20,593 bases of DNA from CAVQBL01 sp963710715 (GTDB taxonomy: Bacteria > Pseudomonadota > Gammaproteobacteria > DSM-16500), in assembly GCA_963710715.1 (NCBI GenBank), contig CAVQBL010000009.1:1-20593 (forward strand), given 5' to 3'. Shown here one piece after another: positions 7,636 to 16,564 of this stretch. The first letter of the stretch is position 1. Each line of letters begins with the position of its first letter. The position numbers and the translations under genes were made by a program. A model generated the notes under the pieces. That model saw only the letters and a list, made by a program, of their open reading frames with translations, ran no database searches and was not told the origin of the DNA.

Positions 7636-8927
7636 CTTCGATCGCGACCATGCTCTCCTTGAATAGAAGAGTATGTTTCACGCAAGAAAAACGACAATAT
7701 AATCGCGAGCGCAAGACAAATAGGTAACACACTGAGTGCCATTTTAAAGGCGTGCGGAGAATAAATTCTGGCCCCTTCTACCATCTTCCCAGTCCACTGA
7801 AGATCTAACAGTTTACCAACCACCGGCTGAAATACATTTCCGCCAATCATCACTATCATATTTGTTAACGCGATTGCTGTGCCTGCCAGTTTAATGTGCG
7901 TGACTTCATGGCAAATTGCAAATGCTACGATCTGCACGCTGGTCATCAAACCAAATGCAAATAATGCAATATGAAGATTCGATAATGATAGATTTGGCAC
8001 ATATAAAAAAATGCATGAAAAAATAAGTGCGAATGCAGATGCAACTGTAATGGGTAAAACACGCCGCCTGATCAAATCAGAAAACCAACCCCAAAACGGT
8101 GCGCCGATTGCCCAGCCAAGAAAAACCATAGAATTAGCACGCGCTGCTTGCTCACTCGATAAGCCATGCGCTTGTTGAAGATACGTAATACCCCACAATT
8201 CTGCAAACGCTGATAGCGAAAGATAAATTAATAATCCAATGATACCGTTAATCCAAATTTGTGAGCGTTTTACCGCTGCCCATAATCCAACAAACAATTC
8301 ACGAAAATCCATCACATGAGGATGATAACTACTCGCATAGGGATTTTTATCGCGTATCACTAACCAGAGCACCGCGGCAAGAATAATACCGGCAATAGCA
8401 GACAGATAAGATGCCTTCTTCCAGCCCATTGCAGCCACTAATGGCACGAGTAAATAATCTCCCGACATACCACCTATCATTCCCAGACACATCACAATAC
8501 CTGAAACTAAACCAAAGCGATTAGGCGGTAACCAAATAGTTGCTAATTTCAGTGCGCCAACGAATGCAAATGCTGAACCAAAGCCCACTAAAAATCGCCC
8601 TAATTCTGCAACTGCTAAACCTTGCCCTGCAGCAAATAAATAAGTCCCGACAGAACATAATAAGCAAGCCAGTGTTAACAACAATCTCGGCCCATAACGA
8701 TCCATGAGCAAGCCAACAACAATTTGCATGGGCACATAAGAGTGATAGTAAAAAGCAACTAAATTTCCAACTTGCGCACCGTCTAATTTATACGTACGCA
8801 TTAACTCAGCTGTCATGACGCTAGGAGAAATACGTAAAAAATATTCATAGCAATAATAAAATGCGCCTAAGCCCACGATTAGCCAAGGCATAAACATCGA
8901 TCTTTTTGAGGACAGTTCTTGCTGCAT
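7632..8927 (-). CDS. Major facilitator superfamily transporter
   Basis: 431 residues with about 12 hydrophobic segments. The MFS signature between TM2 and TM3 is present as GLLMDRYGPRLLL, with a related loop in the second half (GWFSDLIRRRVLP). The N-terminal WLIVGLGAFYYCYEYFLRIS, followed by PSVM, is of a kind I associate with MFS proteins of intracellular gammaproteobacteria such as Legionella and Francisella, some of which (the Pht group) take up amino acids or nucleosides from the host vacuole. The substrate cannot be read from the sequence. GGAG lies eight bases before the ATG. The gene begins 29 bp after the maeB stop on the same strand, suggesting one transcript. Intact. Confidence 0.88.
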   Translation of the reverse strand: MQQELSSKRSMFMPWLIVGLGAFYYCYEYFLRISPSVMTAELMRTYKLDGAQVGNLVAFYYHSYVPMQIVVGLLMDRYGPRLLLTLACLLCSVGTYLFAAGQGLAVAELGRFLVGFGSAFAFVGALKLATIWLPPNRFGLVSGIVMCLGMIGGMSGDYLLVPLVAAMGWKKASYLSAIAGIILAAVLWLVIRDKNPYASSYHPHVMDFRELFVGLWAAVKRSQIWINGIIGLLIYLSLSAFAELWGITYLQQAHGLSSEQAARANSMVFLGWAIGAPFWGWFSDLIRRRVLPITVASAFALIFSCIFLYVPNLSLSNLHIALFAFGLMTSVQIVAFAICHEVTHIKLAGTAIALTNMIVMIGGNVFQPVVGKLLDLQWTGKMVEGARIYSPHAFKMALSVLPICLALAIILSFFLRETYSSIQGEHGRDRS

Positions 8928-8955
8928 AATCTGCTCTCCAAATTAAGCGCCGTCA

Positions 8956-8990
8956 GCTAAGGCGTGAGGCTCGCAATGACGAGTTCTTTT
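8956..8990. repeat. Dispersed repeat, partial copy C, forming the 3' end of maeB
   Basis: On the minus strand this 35-bp stretch reads AAAAGAACTCGTCATTGCGA and on through the TCACGCCTTAG part, the same as the outer end of copies A and B. It lies within the maeB frame and encodes the last residues (ELVIASLTP) and the TAG stop. Confidence 0.8.
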
Positions 8991-10210
8991 ACCGCAACAC
9001 CGGATGCAATCGCAGCTTCTGCAACTGCAGATGAAACTCTTTCCTTCAAGCGCGGATCAAGCAACTTAGGAAGAAAATAATCCGCTCCAAACCGCCATGC
9101 TTTTTGTTGTTTATATGCTGCTAAGACACTTTGTGGAACAGGCTCATGCGCTAAATTCTTAATGGCGTGTACTGCAGCTAGTTGCATTGCTTCATTGATA
9201 CAGGTTGCACGCACATCGAGTGCTCCACGGAAAATATAAGGAAAGCACAGAGCATTATTGACTTGATTAGGATAATCACTACGTCCTGTTGCCATAATGA
9301 CATCACCATGTGCTTGATGTGCGAGTTCTGGCAAAATTTCTGGAACTGGATTCGACAAAGCAAAAACGATGGGTTTTGCTGCCATGGCACGTAACATTTG
9401 CACAGTCACTAAATCAGGTCCGGATACACCAATAAAAACATCCGCATCTACCAGCGCTTCTGTTAATGTACGTTTATTGGTTTTAGCTGCAAAATCACGT
9501 TTATAAATATTTAAATCATTTCTCTCATTGTGGATAACACCCGCTCGATCCACCATCAGCATATTTTCTTTACGTGCACCGAGTTTTAATAGCAATTGCA
9601 TAGCCGCAATACCCGCAGCACCAGCACCCGCACAAACAATAATAACTTCACTTAATTTTTTACCTTGTAACTCTAAAGAATTTAATAATCCCGCAGCAAT
9701 CACAATCGCGGTGCCATGTTGATCATCATGGAAAACAGGAATATTTAAGCGTTCGCGTAACGCTTTTTCAATTGCAAAACATTCGGGTGCTTTAATATCT
9801 TCAAGATTAATTCCACCAAAAGTAGGCGCAATACGCGCTACGGTATCAACAAAATCCTTGGGATCTTCACAGTCAACTTCAATATCAAACACATCCAAAT
9901 CAGCAAAACATTTAAATAAGACTGCTTTACCTTCCATCACGGGCTTGCTTGCCAATGCACCTACATTCCCTAAACCCAAGACCGCAGTACCATTGGAAAT
10001 AACAGCGACTAAATTACCTTTACTGGTATAGCGATAGGCGGTTTCAGGATGCTTAGCGATTTCTTTGACAGGTTCTGCAACACCCGGCGTATAAGAAAGG
10101 GATAAATCATGTTGCGTGGCGGTAGGTTTGGTCAGTGCCATACCTATTTTACCGGGAGTAGGATGTTCGTGATAAGCAAGCGCTGCTGCGCGTAAATCAT
10201 TTTTCGTCAT
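8957..10210 (-). CDS. maeB: NADP-dependent malic enzyme, short form
   Basis: Oxidative decarboxylation of malate to pyruvate with reduction of NAD(P)+, in the cytoplasm. Catalytic Tyr40 is in SLSYTPGVAEP and Lys95 in MEGKAVLFK. Metal ligands are Glu137-Asp138 (NLEDIKAPECF) and Asp162 (FHDDQHGTA). The Rossmann motif CAGAGAAG is at 193-200; LSNPVPE (285-291) and ATGRSDYPNQVNN (307-319) complete the active site. The enzyme has 417 residues and lacks the phosphotransacetylase-like C-terminal half of E. coli MaeB (~760 residues), like the short malic enzymes of many bacteria. Whether it uses NAD or NADP cannot be told with certainty. The final ~9 residues come from a dispersed repeat inserted at the 3' end. 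AAAGGA lies upstream of the ATG with longer than ideal spacing. Probably cotranscribed with the MFS gene downstream. Confidence 0.93.
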   Translation of the reverse strand: MTKNDLRAAALAYHEHPTPGKIGMALTKPTATQHDLSLSYTPGVAEPVKEIAKHPETAYRYTSKGNLVAVISNGTAVLGLGNVGALASKPVMEGKAVLFKCFADLDVFDIEVDCEDPKDFVDTVARIAPTFGGINLEDIKAPECFAIEKALRERLNIPVFHDDQHGTAIVIAAGLLNSLELQGKKLSEVIIVCAGAGAAGIAAMQLLLKLGARKENMLMVDRAGVIHNERNDLNIYKRDFAAKTNKRTLTEALVDADVFIGVSGPDLVTVQMLRAMAAKPIVFALSNPVPEILPELAHQAHGDVIMATGRSDYPNQVNNALCFPYIFRGALDVRATCINEAMQLAAVHAIKNLAHEPVPQSVLAAYKQQKAWRFGADYFLPKLLDPRLKERVSSAVAEAAIASGVAVKELVIASLTP

Positions 10211-10235
10211 TCTTTATAAATATCCTTTAAATAAA

Positions 10236-10372
10236 AAAAGAACTCGTCATTGCGAGCCTCACGCTTTAGCTTTATGTGAGGCGTGGCAATCCAAAATGGT
10301 GATAGTTGTAGGCAGTACTGGATTGCTTCGTCGCAAAAGGCGCTCCTCGCAATGACGGTATGAATAATTACA
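10236..10372. repeat. Dispersed palindromic repeat, copy B
   Basis: About 137 bp, same orientation as copy A, between the maeB start and the rpmE terminator. It shares AAAAGAACTCGTCATTGCGA, the GCCTCAC / GTGAGGC hairpin, the TTGTAGGCAGTACTGGATTG block and the closing CTCGCAATGACGG. Because it directly precedes maeB, it lies in or upstream of the maeB promoter. Confidence 0.85.
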
Positions 10373-10373
10373 A

Positions 10374-10398
10374 AAAAGGCGCCATAACAGCGCCTTTT
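10374..10398 (-). terminator. Rho-independent terminator of rpmE
   Basis: On the minus strand: AAAAGGCGC, loop TGTTATG, GCGCCTTTT extended to six T. Stem of 9 bp. It lies ~90 bp beyond the rpmE stop and abuts repeat copy B. The hairpin is symmetric but the longer T run is on the minus strand. The interval 10399-10489 shows nothing else. Confidence 0.85.
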
Positions 10399-10489
10399 AA
10401 TAATAACTTACGCAACCATAACAATATGGCACATCTTTTTAGCTAGCTTCATCATGAGCAACCAGCGCATAGTGTGCCTCAATCTATGA

Positions 10490-10744
10490 TTAGCCTTTTT
10501 TTGCCTGATCAGTATCTGCTTTCGCCTTGGCACTTCTCTTGCCTGTCATGCCATATTTCTGCTGGAAGCGATCAACACGTCCAGCTGTGTCCACAATCTT
10601 TTGTTTCCCAGTATAAAAAGGATGGCATTTCGAGCACACTTCTAAAAGTAAATCTTTACCTAAAGTGGAACGTGTCTCGAATGTATTACCACAGCTACAA
10701 CTAACCTTAGTCGCCTTATATTCTGGATGAATACCTTCTTTCAT
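10490..10744 (-). CDS. rpmE: 50S ribosomal protein L31 (zinc-binding type)
   Basis: An 84-residue basic protein of the large ribosomal subunit. It starts MKEGIHPEY, as L31 proteins do, and has the zinc-ligand Cys of the C+ form: C16 and C18 in SCSCG, and C37 and C40 in CSKCHPFYTG. VDTAGRVDRFQQKYG is the conserved end of the core. The Lys-rich tail (KRSAKAKADTDQAKKG) makes it somewhat longer than the ~70-residue E. coli protein. AGAGGTG precedes the ATG by a few bases. Monocistronic, with its own terminator. Confidence 0.96.
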   Translation of the reverse strand: MKEGIHPEYKATKVSCSCGNTFETRSTLGKDLLLEVCSKCHPFYTGKQKIVDTAGRVDRFQQKYGMTGKRSAKAKADTDQAKKG

Positions 10745-10973
10745 AACACACCTCTTCTAAATCTAACAATAAATAAACAATGCCTTCGGATAAGTATACA
10801 CCAAAAGCAAGTAAAAACAGGGGAGTCATGATAACGGAGAGAAGAGGTAGATGCAAGATGACTTTTGGGGCCCCACAATCTAGTTCACTAGCCACTCCGA
10901 GTGTGCCATAATGTCGAGCAGCAAAATTGCGTGAGCAATTAACAGATTTTGACTTGAAGAGAAGAACATACAA

Positions 10974-12002
10974 ATGAAAACGAGACCAAAACCAACACTT
11001 AAAGGCATTATTCCTGGTTTTTCCAACTATAACCTTGTGAAAACCCTCGACATTAGAACTAGCGTAATGCGTAATTTAAGTAAGCTTTTGATGCTGGAGG
11101 AGTATTTACATTATGCAGATGCCGCTTATTGTGTGGCATTGATTATAGGTGATAACCTCTCATTAATAGAATATTGTGAAAAATTTGAGACTGAGATCAA
11201 TTCCGATACATTAAAGAATATAGGGACCCGCCTCCTCGTATTAAGAGAACATTTTAAAAAATTTAACATTATCACCGATTCCAATACATATAAGGAATTT
11301 GAGACCTGGGCTAAGGAAGCCTATAAATTATATTTAAAACACTCACCAGAATTACAATCCGGAAAGATAACGCCAAATCAACTACATGCTAAAAGCTTGG
11401 ACGCGTTTGCAAGCGTTGTACCCGGGACATTCCCTGGAGAACCTGGCAAAAAACTGCTAACAAAAATACCAAATAGCTCTGATTTTTTTGAACAGCCGCC
11501 CGCAGAAAAACAACCATCAAAAGGCATTTTAAGCTGGCTGGGGCGCGGAATCAAATGGCTGTTTGGCTGTTGCTTTGCTACAACAAACAGCTCTATTCCT
11601 CCGGGAAAACAACCAGCTTCTGTTCAACCCGCAACAGCTGGCAGCCCCCAACGGCAATCCATGGAAGAGCATGACGCAAATAACTTAAGCCTTTTTGATT
11701 CTCAAAATACTAGCTTATCGCTGATGGGAGTCTCATCATCCCCTCTTCGAAGCCCTCTTAACTTGTCTACTGATTCAAATCGCGCAGCTGAGACTCCTGG
11801 TGCTCCGCAGACACCAGCTAGAACTCCTGCTGCCGCTGCCCCTGGCACATCAGTTAGAACGCCAGGTGCTGGTTTGTTTGATGGCTCGGAATCTGCAGTA
11901 TCGCCTAGAGGAAAACAACCACTAGCTAGACAGCTCTTTCACAACCCCGAGCCACAGAAGAAGCACTACCACATCCTAAATTCCGCCACCACCGGCGCAT
12001 GA
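10974..12002 (+). CDS. Effector-like protein with Pro/Thr-rich tail, unknown function (342 aa)
   Basis: No family recognised. Residues 1-150 look alpha-helical (SVMRNLSKLLMLEEYLHYAD, LRTLREHFKKF-like stretches). Residues 184-203 (GILSWLGRGIKWLFGCCF) are an amphipathic or hydrophobic segment ending in a Cys pair, which could touch a membrane or be lipid-modified in a host cell; this is speculation. Residues ~205-320 are low complexity with many SP and TP pairs (SSPLRSP, ETPGAPQTPARTP, SVRTPGAG, AVSPRG), resembling a disordered segment with proline-directed phosphosites. GAAGAGAAG lies ~8 bases before the ATG. A weak promoter (TTCACT 10884-10889, 17 bp, CATAAT 10907-10912) precedes it. No PmrA-type box was found, unlike the other effector-like genes here. 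Its last 37 bp overlap convergent xthA. Confidence 0.75.
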   Translation: MKTRPKPTLKGIIPGFSNYNLVKTLDIRTSVMRNLSKLLMLEEYLHYADAAYCVALIIGDNLSLIEYCEKFETEINSDTLKNIGTRLLVLREHFKKFNIITDSNTYKEFETWAKEAYKLYLKHSPELQSGKITPNQLHAKSLDAFASVVPGTFPGEPGKKLLTKIPNSSDFFEQPPAEKQPSKGILSWLGRGIKWLFGCCFATTNSSIPPGKQPASVQPATAGSPQRQSMEEHDANNLSLFDSQNTSLSLMGVSSSPLRSPLNLSTDSNRAAETPGAPQTPARTPAAAAPGTSVRTPGAGLFDGSESAVSPRGKQPLARQLFHNPEPQKKHYHILNSATTGA

Positions 12003-12739
12003 TCCGAGGGACGTTCCCAAGCCCTCGGTATTTTATCAATCTCGCATTTAACACATTGGGGTGCAAGCGCATGACTTACTAAGATATGATCAATGCGCAA
12101 ACCCATATTGCGCTTGAATGCATTTAATCGATAATCCCACCAAGTAAAACTTTGCTCCTTGGGTGCAAGCAAACGAAAACAATCTGTCAGTCCAGTATCC
12201 AGTATTTTATAAAATGCTGCGCGCTCAGGTTCGCTAAATAATACTTGGCCATCCCACAATTTTGGATTGTGTACATCTATATTGGCAGGTGCAATATTAA
12301 AATCACCTAACACAATGAGATTGGGATAGGTTTGTAATTCTTTTTCTAAAAATACCGTCAACTTTTGCAACCAAGATAATTTATATTGATATTTTTCAGA
12401 ATAAACATTTTCACCATTGGGGACATAAAGATTTAAAATACGTAAATTTCCTAGCGTGAAAGCAAGAATGCGCCGCTGATGGTCATCTAATCCTGGAATA
12501 TCTTTCAATACTTCTGAGCCTGCTTCACGACTAAAAATCGCCATCCCGTTATACGTTTTTTGTCCGCTATAAATAGCTTGATAACCGGCTTGATTAATTT
12601 CCGCAATGGGAAAATCTGGGTCGGGTAATTTGGTTTCTTGAATCGCTAATACATCGGGCTTGGCACTTGCTAACCACTCCAAAACATGTGGCAAACGCAC
12701 GCGCAGTGAATTGACATTCCAAGTAGCGATTTTGAACAT
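11966..12739 (-). CDS. xthA: Exodeoxyribonuclease III
   Basis: DNA-repair nuclease of the exonuclease III/AP endonuclease family: it cleaves at abasic sites and removes 3'-blocking groups, using Mg2+. All family motifs are present in order: WNVNSLR at 7-13, the metal ligand Glu35 in IQETK, NLYVPNG at 103-109, GDFNIAP at 145-151 (D146, N148), WWDYR at 200-204, GLRIDHIL at 213-220, and the catalytic D246-H247 in SDHAPV. The length of 257 residues is close to the usual ~260-270. It sits downstream of the effector-like gene 12825-14494 on the same strand, with a gap of ~85 bp from that gene's restored stop. It converges with the 342-aa gene and overlaps it by 37 bp. AGGAA precedes the ATG. Intact. 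Confidence 0.94.
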   Translation of the reverse strand: MFKIATWNVNSLRVRLPHVLEWLASAKPDVLAIQETKLPDPDFPIAEINQAGYQAIYSGQKTYNGMAIFSREAGSEVLKDIPGLDDHQRRILAFTLGNLRILNLYVPNGENVYSEKYQYKLSWLQKLTVFLEKELQTYPNLIVLGDFNIAPANIDVHNPKLWDGQVLFSEPERAAFYKILDTGLTDCFRLLAPKEQSFTWWDYRLNAFKRNMGLRIDHILVSHALAPQCVKCEIDKIPRAWERPSDHAPVVAEFRMW

Positions 12740-12824
12740 GGCAGGGTTCTTCCTAGTTCCTTATTTCGCGCGCATTGTTACATAAATTCAGTGCGCCGTC
12801 TTTACTTTACAGCCCAGTCACTCG

Positions 12825-14494
12825 TCATGAAGTAGGTGATGGAGGTAACCATCCCGAAGCCGAGGGAGCACTTGGCCCAGACACAGGAGAAGATAATGCA
12901 AAAAGAGACACACTGCTCTTCCCTACAGAGGACTCAGGCAAAGTAGCTAAAGGAGAAGTAGGCAAAGGTGACATACTGCTATTTGGTAGTTGTGGGGGAG
13001 ATCCTGAGACTGCTCAGAACCAGACGGAGATGAAGATAATGAAGATGATAAATCTGACGGCGAAGAAAGAGTTCTTGGACTCGCTTGATTTTTATTATAT
13101 CTATACAACGCGATCGCAAGCTCTTCAACATATGATAATGCGCCATTCGGCTGCGGCTCAACCTGAGACTCTTCGTATTCAGATAATAAGGAAAAAATAT
13201 TAATTAAACATCCCCATCTTCTACCATAATTGACTACTAGTAAATTTTTCGTACCAAGCTTATATTTTTTATATACTTGCAATAAAGCATTACAATTTTC
13301 TTCCCCACTCAAGCCCCACTGTGGTGCTTCCAAAAAGAGTATATTATACACTGTAAAAGATCGTAGCGGCGTTTCCTTATTAAGATCACGTGCTGAGTAT
13401 ATTTTCACATTGAAAGTAACAATATTTTTTTGATTTCTATTTTCCGTTGCTGACTCCTTTTGGTCTTCTTCCCGAGCAACAACACTATAATCATCACCTC
13501 TATACTGCCCCCCATTTTTAAGAATCCCATAAAGAGCATCATTATCACGAAGCGTAACAATACAATTTCCTTGAAAATCTAAAAGCCTCTTTAGAATGCC
13601 ATTTACCTTAATACGTAAGCTATATTCATATAATTCAGCCGCAAGCGCTAACGCTTGTTTATACTGATTAGTTTCCATTATGGCTTCTAGTTGCTTTGGC
13701 TCCAGTTTTGCATTATGCACAAGCTCTAAAATTTCTTGTATGGAGCTTAAAGAGATAAAAGTAGTACGATGCTTTTTATAAAACTTTAATAACCAAAAAG
13801 TAAAATTTAACCATGGCATTTTGTTAAACTGTTTTTCATTGCCAGGATAATACACAAATAAATCCTTTGCCAGTCCCCGCTGAGATAAAACATTCAAATC
13901 ATTATAATTATCTGCACACATACCCAATAATGGAGCGGTGACATTGAGATTTATGTAATAGATATCGAAAATACGCTCTTTCTTTTCTGATTTACTCGTA
14001 ATCACTAACTTAAAGGTAAGAAGCTTACTTAGATTGTTACTCTTAGCTTCCGGTTTTTGCTCATTTTGTTTGGCAGAACCCCTATGTAGAAAGTGCAGCC
14101 CTTGCTTTTCTGGATGCTTTGGATCAACAACCGGATCTAATCTTGTTCGTTTGCCTGTCACGCATGCTTCAATCTCTGCATTATCCGTCAAATATTCTTG
14201 CTTATTTTGCCAAGCAGATGCGTAATATTTATCATTCGCATATAATTCTTGTTCGTTAAGAATCATATTGAAAGATGGATTAAGCATAATAATAGTAGAC
14301 CTCTGCGTCTTAAAAATCGCATCAAGTGCATCATCTGTTTCCTGTAAAGATCGTTTTAGAATTCCTTCTTGCAACGCGCGATGCTCGCGCAACAACGGGT
14401 TCTCACGGGGGCCACGAAGCCGTTGTTGCAACTGTTGTTGCGCGTCCTGCAACGGTTGCGCACGGCTACTAGGACGGTAGTAGTTAGTAAACAA
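12825..14494 (-). pseudogene. Effector-like protein of unknown function, frameshifted near its 3' end
   Basis: As it stands the frame encodes 515 residues from a TTG start at 14494 to a stop at 12947. The TTG is chosen because GAGGAA lies six bases upstream and no ATG occurs for ~70 codons. The N-terminus is Gln-rich (QPLQDAQQQLQQRLRG); the middle is a long soluble domain I do not recognise; residues ~475-500 are Ser-rich. After SEQSQDLP the protein ends in an unconvincing HNYQIAVCHLCLLLL. If one C is restored in the C5 run (G5 at 12994-12998 on the + strand), the frame continues 57 more codons as a Pro/Ser-rich tail (SSMSPLPTSPLATLPESS...) to a TGA at 12825-12827. A one-base deletion or read error is therefore likely. 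The promoter is a PmrA-type box at 14558-14590, upstream and divergent from typA. Confidence 0.72.
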
Positions 14495-14557
14495 ATTATT
14501 TTCCTCGTTTGTTGAGCGTAATAAATTATGTATTTTCTTTATTTTGTTATAACTTTA

Positions 14558-14590
14558 ATTCTACCTTGTAAAACTTAAGGTTTTATTAAA
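14558..14590 (-). promoter_or_regulatory. PmrA-type box and -10 of the 515-codon gene
   Basis: On the minus strand: TTTAATAAA, 2 bp (AC), CTTAAGTTT, 7 bp (TACAAGG), TAGAAT (14558-14563). It matches the PmrA consensus at 13 of 18 positions, the TTAA cores are exactly 11 bp apart, and the spacing to the -10 is the same as at the other three sites. Confidence 0.6.
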
Positions 14591-14670
14591 ATAACCGCAT
14601 TTTCAGTATTTTCACTGGCTTAAATCAAATATTTAGGTAAAATAGGCGGTTTTCTATTAGGTGAATAAAC

Positions 14671-16485
14671 GTGTCAGAACAATTGAGAAATATCGCTATC
14701 ATTGCCCATGTCGACCATGGCAAAACCACATTGGTCGATAAGCTATTGCAGCAAACTTCTAGCTGTATCCAAAAAAGTCACTAACACAGAACGCGTGATG
14801 GATAGCAATGATTTAGAGCGCGAACGTGGTATTACCATTCTCGCGAAAAACACAGCTCATGAAATGGCGCGATTATCGCATCAACATTGTGGATACCCCC
14901 GGACATGCTGATTTTGGCGGTGAAGTGGAACGTATTTTATCGATGGTTGATTCTGTATTATTACTGGTAGACGCAGTGGATGGGCCGATGCCTCAAACCC
15001 GTTTTGTCACACAAAAAGCTTTTGCGCAAGGCTTAAATCCTATTGTTGTCATCAATAAAATTGATCGGCCCGGCGCGCGACCCGATTGGGTAGTGGATCA
15101 AGTATTTGATTTATTCGACAATTTAGGGGCAACCGATAAACAGCTGGATTTTCCTATTGTTTATACTTCTGCATTATTGGGTTATGCCACATTAGATCCT
15201 ACAATACAAACAAGCGACAGATATGACTGCCTTTGTTTGAAACCATAGTCAATCACGTGCCACCGCCGCCAGTTGATCTCAATGGTCCATTTCAAATGCA
15301 AATCAGTACACTCGATTATTCCAGTTATGTTGGCATGATTGGCATAGGCCGCATTACGCGCGGACAAGCAAAAACCAATATGCCTGTCACTATTATTGAT
15401 CGCGAAGGGAAAGTACGCCAAGGTCGAATTTTACAAGTGTTGGAATATTTAGGCTTAGATCGCAGTGAAGTTCCTGTCGCCAATGCGGGTGATATTGTTG
15501 CAGTCACCGGAATTGATGAATTAAAAATTTCAGATACTTTGTGTGATCCCACTCGCGTAGAAGCATTCCTCCACTCACAGTGGATGAACCCACTGTTAGC
15601 ATGACATTCCAAGTTAATACATCGCCTTTTGCTGGAAAGAAGGGAAATACGTCACCAGCCGCAAAATCCGTGAACGTTTGGAACAAGAATTATTACACAA
15701 TGTTGCATTGCGTGTGGAAGACACTGCCGATCCCGATAAATTTAGAGTTTCTGGTCGCGGCGAATTGCATCTTTCAATTTTAATTGAAAATATGCGTCGC
15801 GAAGGTTATGAGCTTGCTGTATCACGTCCCGAAGTGATCACCAAAATGGTAGATGGTGAATTACAAGAACCTTATGAAAACTTAACGATTGATCTGGAAA
15901 CAGAACATCAAGGTACTATCATGGAGCAACTCGGCTCACGCCAAGGTGATTTAAAACACATGATGCCGGATGATAAAGGTCGTGTGCGTTTAGATTATAT
16001 TATTCCCTCACGCGCATTGATTGGTTTTCACACTGAGTTTTTAACCATGACATCAGGCACCGGGCTCATGCATCATGTATTTAGTCATTATGGTCCCGCG
16101 GTGAAAGGTGAAATTCCGCACCGTCAAAATGGTGTTTTCATTTCCAATCAGCAAGGCGTTGCCCTTGCTTATGCATTATGGAATTTGCAAGAACGTGGCC
16201 GTATGTTAATTAGTCCGCAAACTGAAGTATATGAAGGAATGGTTGTCGGGATGCACACACGCGATAATGATTTGGTTGTGAATGTTTGCAAAGCCAAACA
16301 ACTCACTAACATTCGCGCTGCGGGTTCCGATGAAAATATTATTTTAACGCCACCGATTTTGTTGTCGCTTAGAACAAGCGCTCGAATTTATTGAAGATGA
16401 TGAATTGGTGGAAGTCACGCCAGAATCTATTCGCATTCGGAAAAGGTTTTTGAAAGAGCATGAGCGGAAAAGATCAAATAAATAA
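14671..16485 (+). pseudogene. typA: Translational GTPase TypA/BipA, broken by seven single-base indels
   Basis: Ribosome-binding GTPase of the EF-G family involved in ribosome assembly and stress adaptation. It starts at GTG 14671 with AGGTGA six bases upstream. All domains are readable in pieces: HVDHGKTT (G1), RGITI (G2), DTPGHADFGGE (G3), NKIDRPGA (G4), then domain II (GPFQMQISTLDYSSYVG), domain V (RVSGRGELHLSILIENMRRE) and the C-terminal domain ending RIRKRFLKEHERKRSNK. The frame changes by inferred insertions at about 14761, 14858, 15219, 15229 and 16371, and by deletions near 15567 and 15636. Five insertions minus two deletions is +3, so start and stop are in the same frame; the repaired protein would be 603 residues, close to E. 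coli BipA (607). There are no obvious substitutions at conserved sites. Either a very young pseudogene or local sequence error. Confidence 0.9.
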
Positions 16486-16564
16486 TGATCCTAAATCGCT
16501 AAGGGTAGCAACTCCTTATGTGTTAACAAGATTCAAGGGATGGGGGAGCGCTGGCCTAATTCAA

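Noticed and set aside
10716..10973. 85-codon frame on the minus strand upstream of rpmE
   Set aside because: It overlaps the rpmE start out of frame, has no ribosome binding site or recognisable sequence, and covers the region where the rpmE promoter and leader must lie.
12775..13203. Open frame of 142 codons on the + strand
   Set aside because: It is antisense to the frameshifted tail of the 515-codon gene, has no ribosome binding site, and its composition is explained by the Pro/Ser-rich frame on the other strand.
14671..16485. Programmed frameshifting in typA
   Set aside because: Seven shifts of both signs at unrelated sequences, without slippery heptamers, cannot be programmed.
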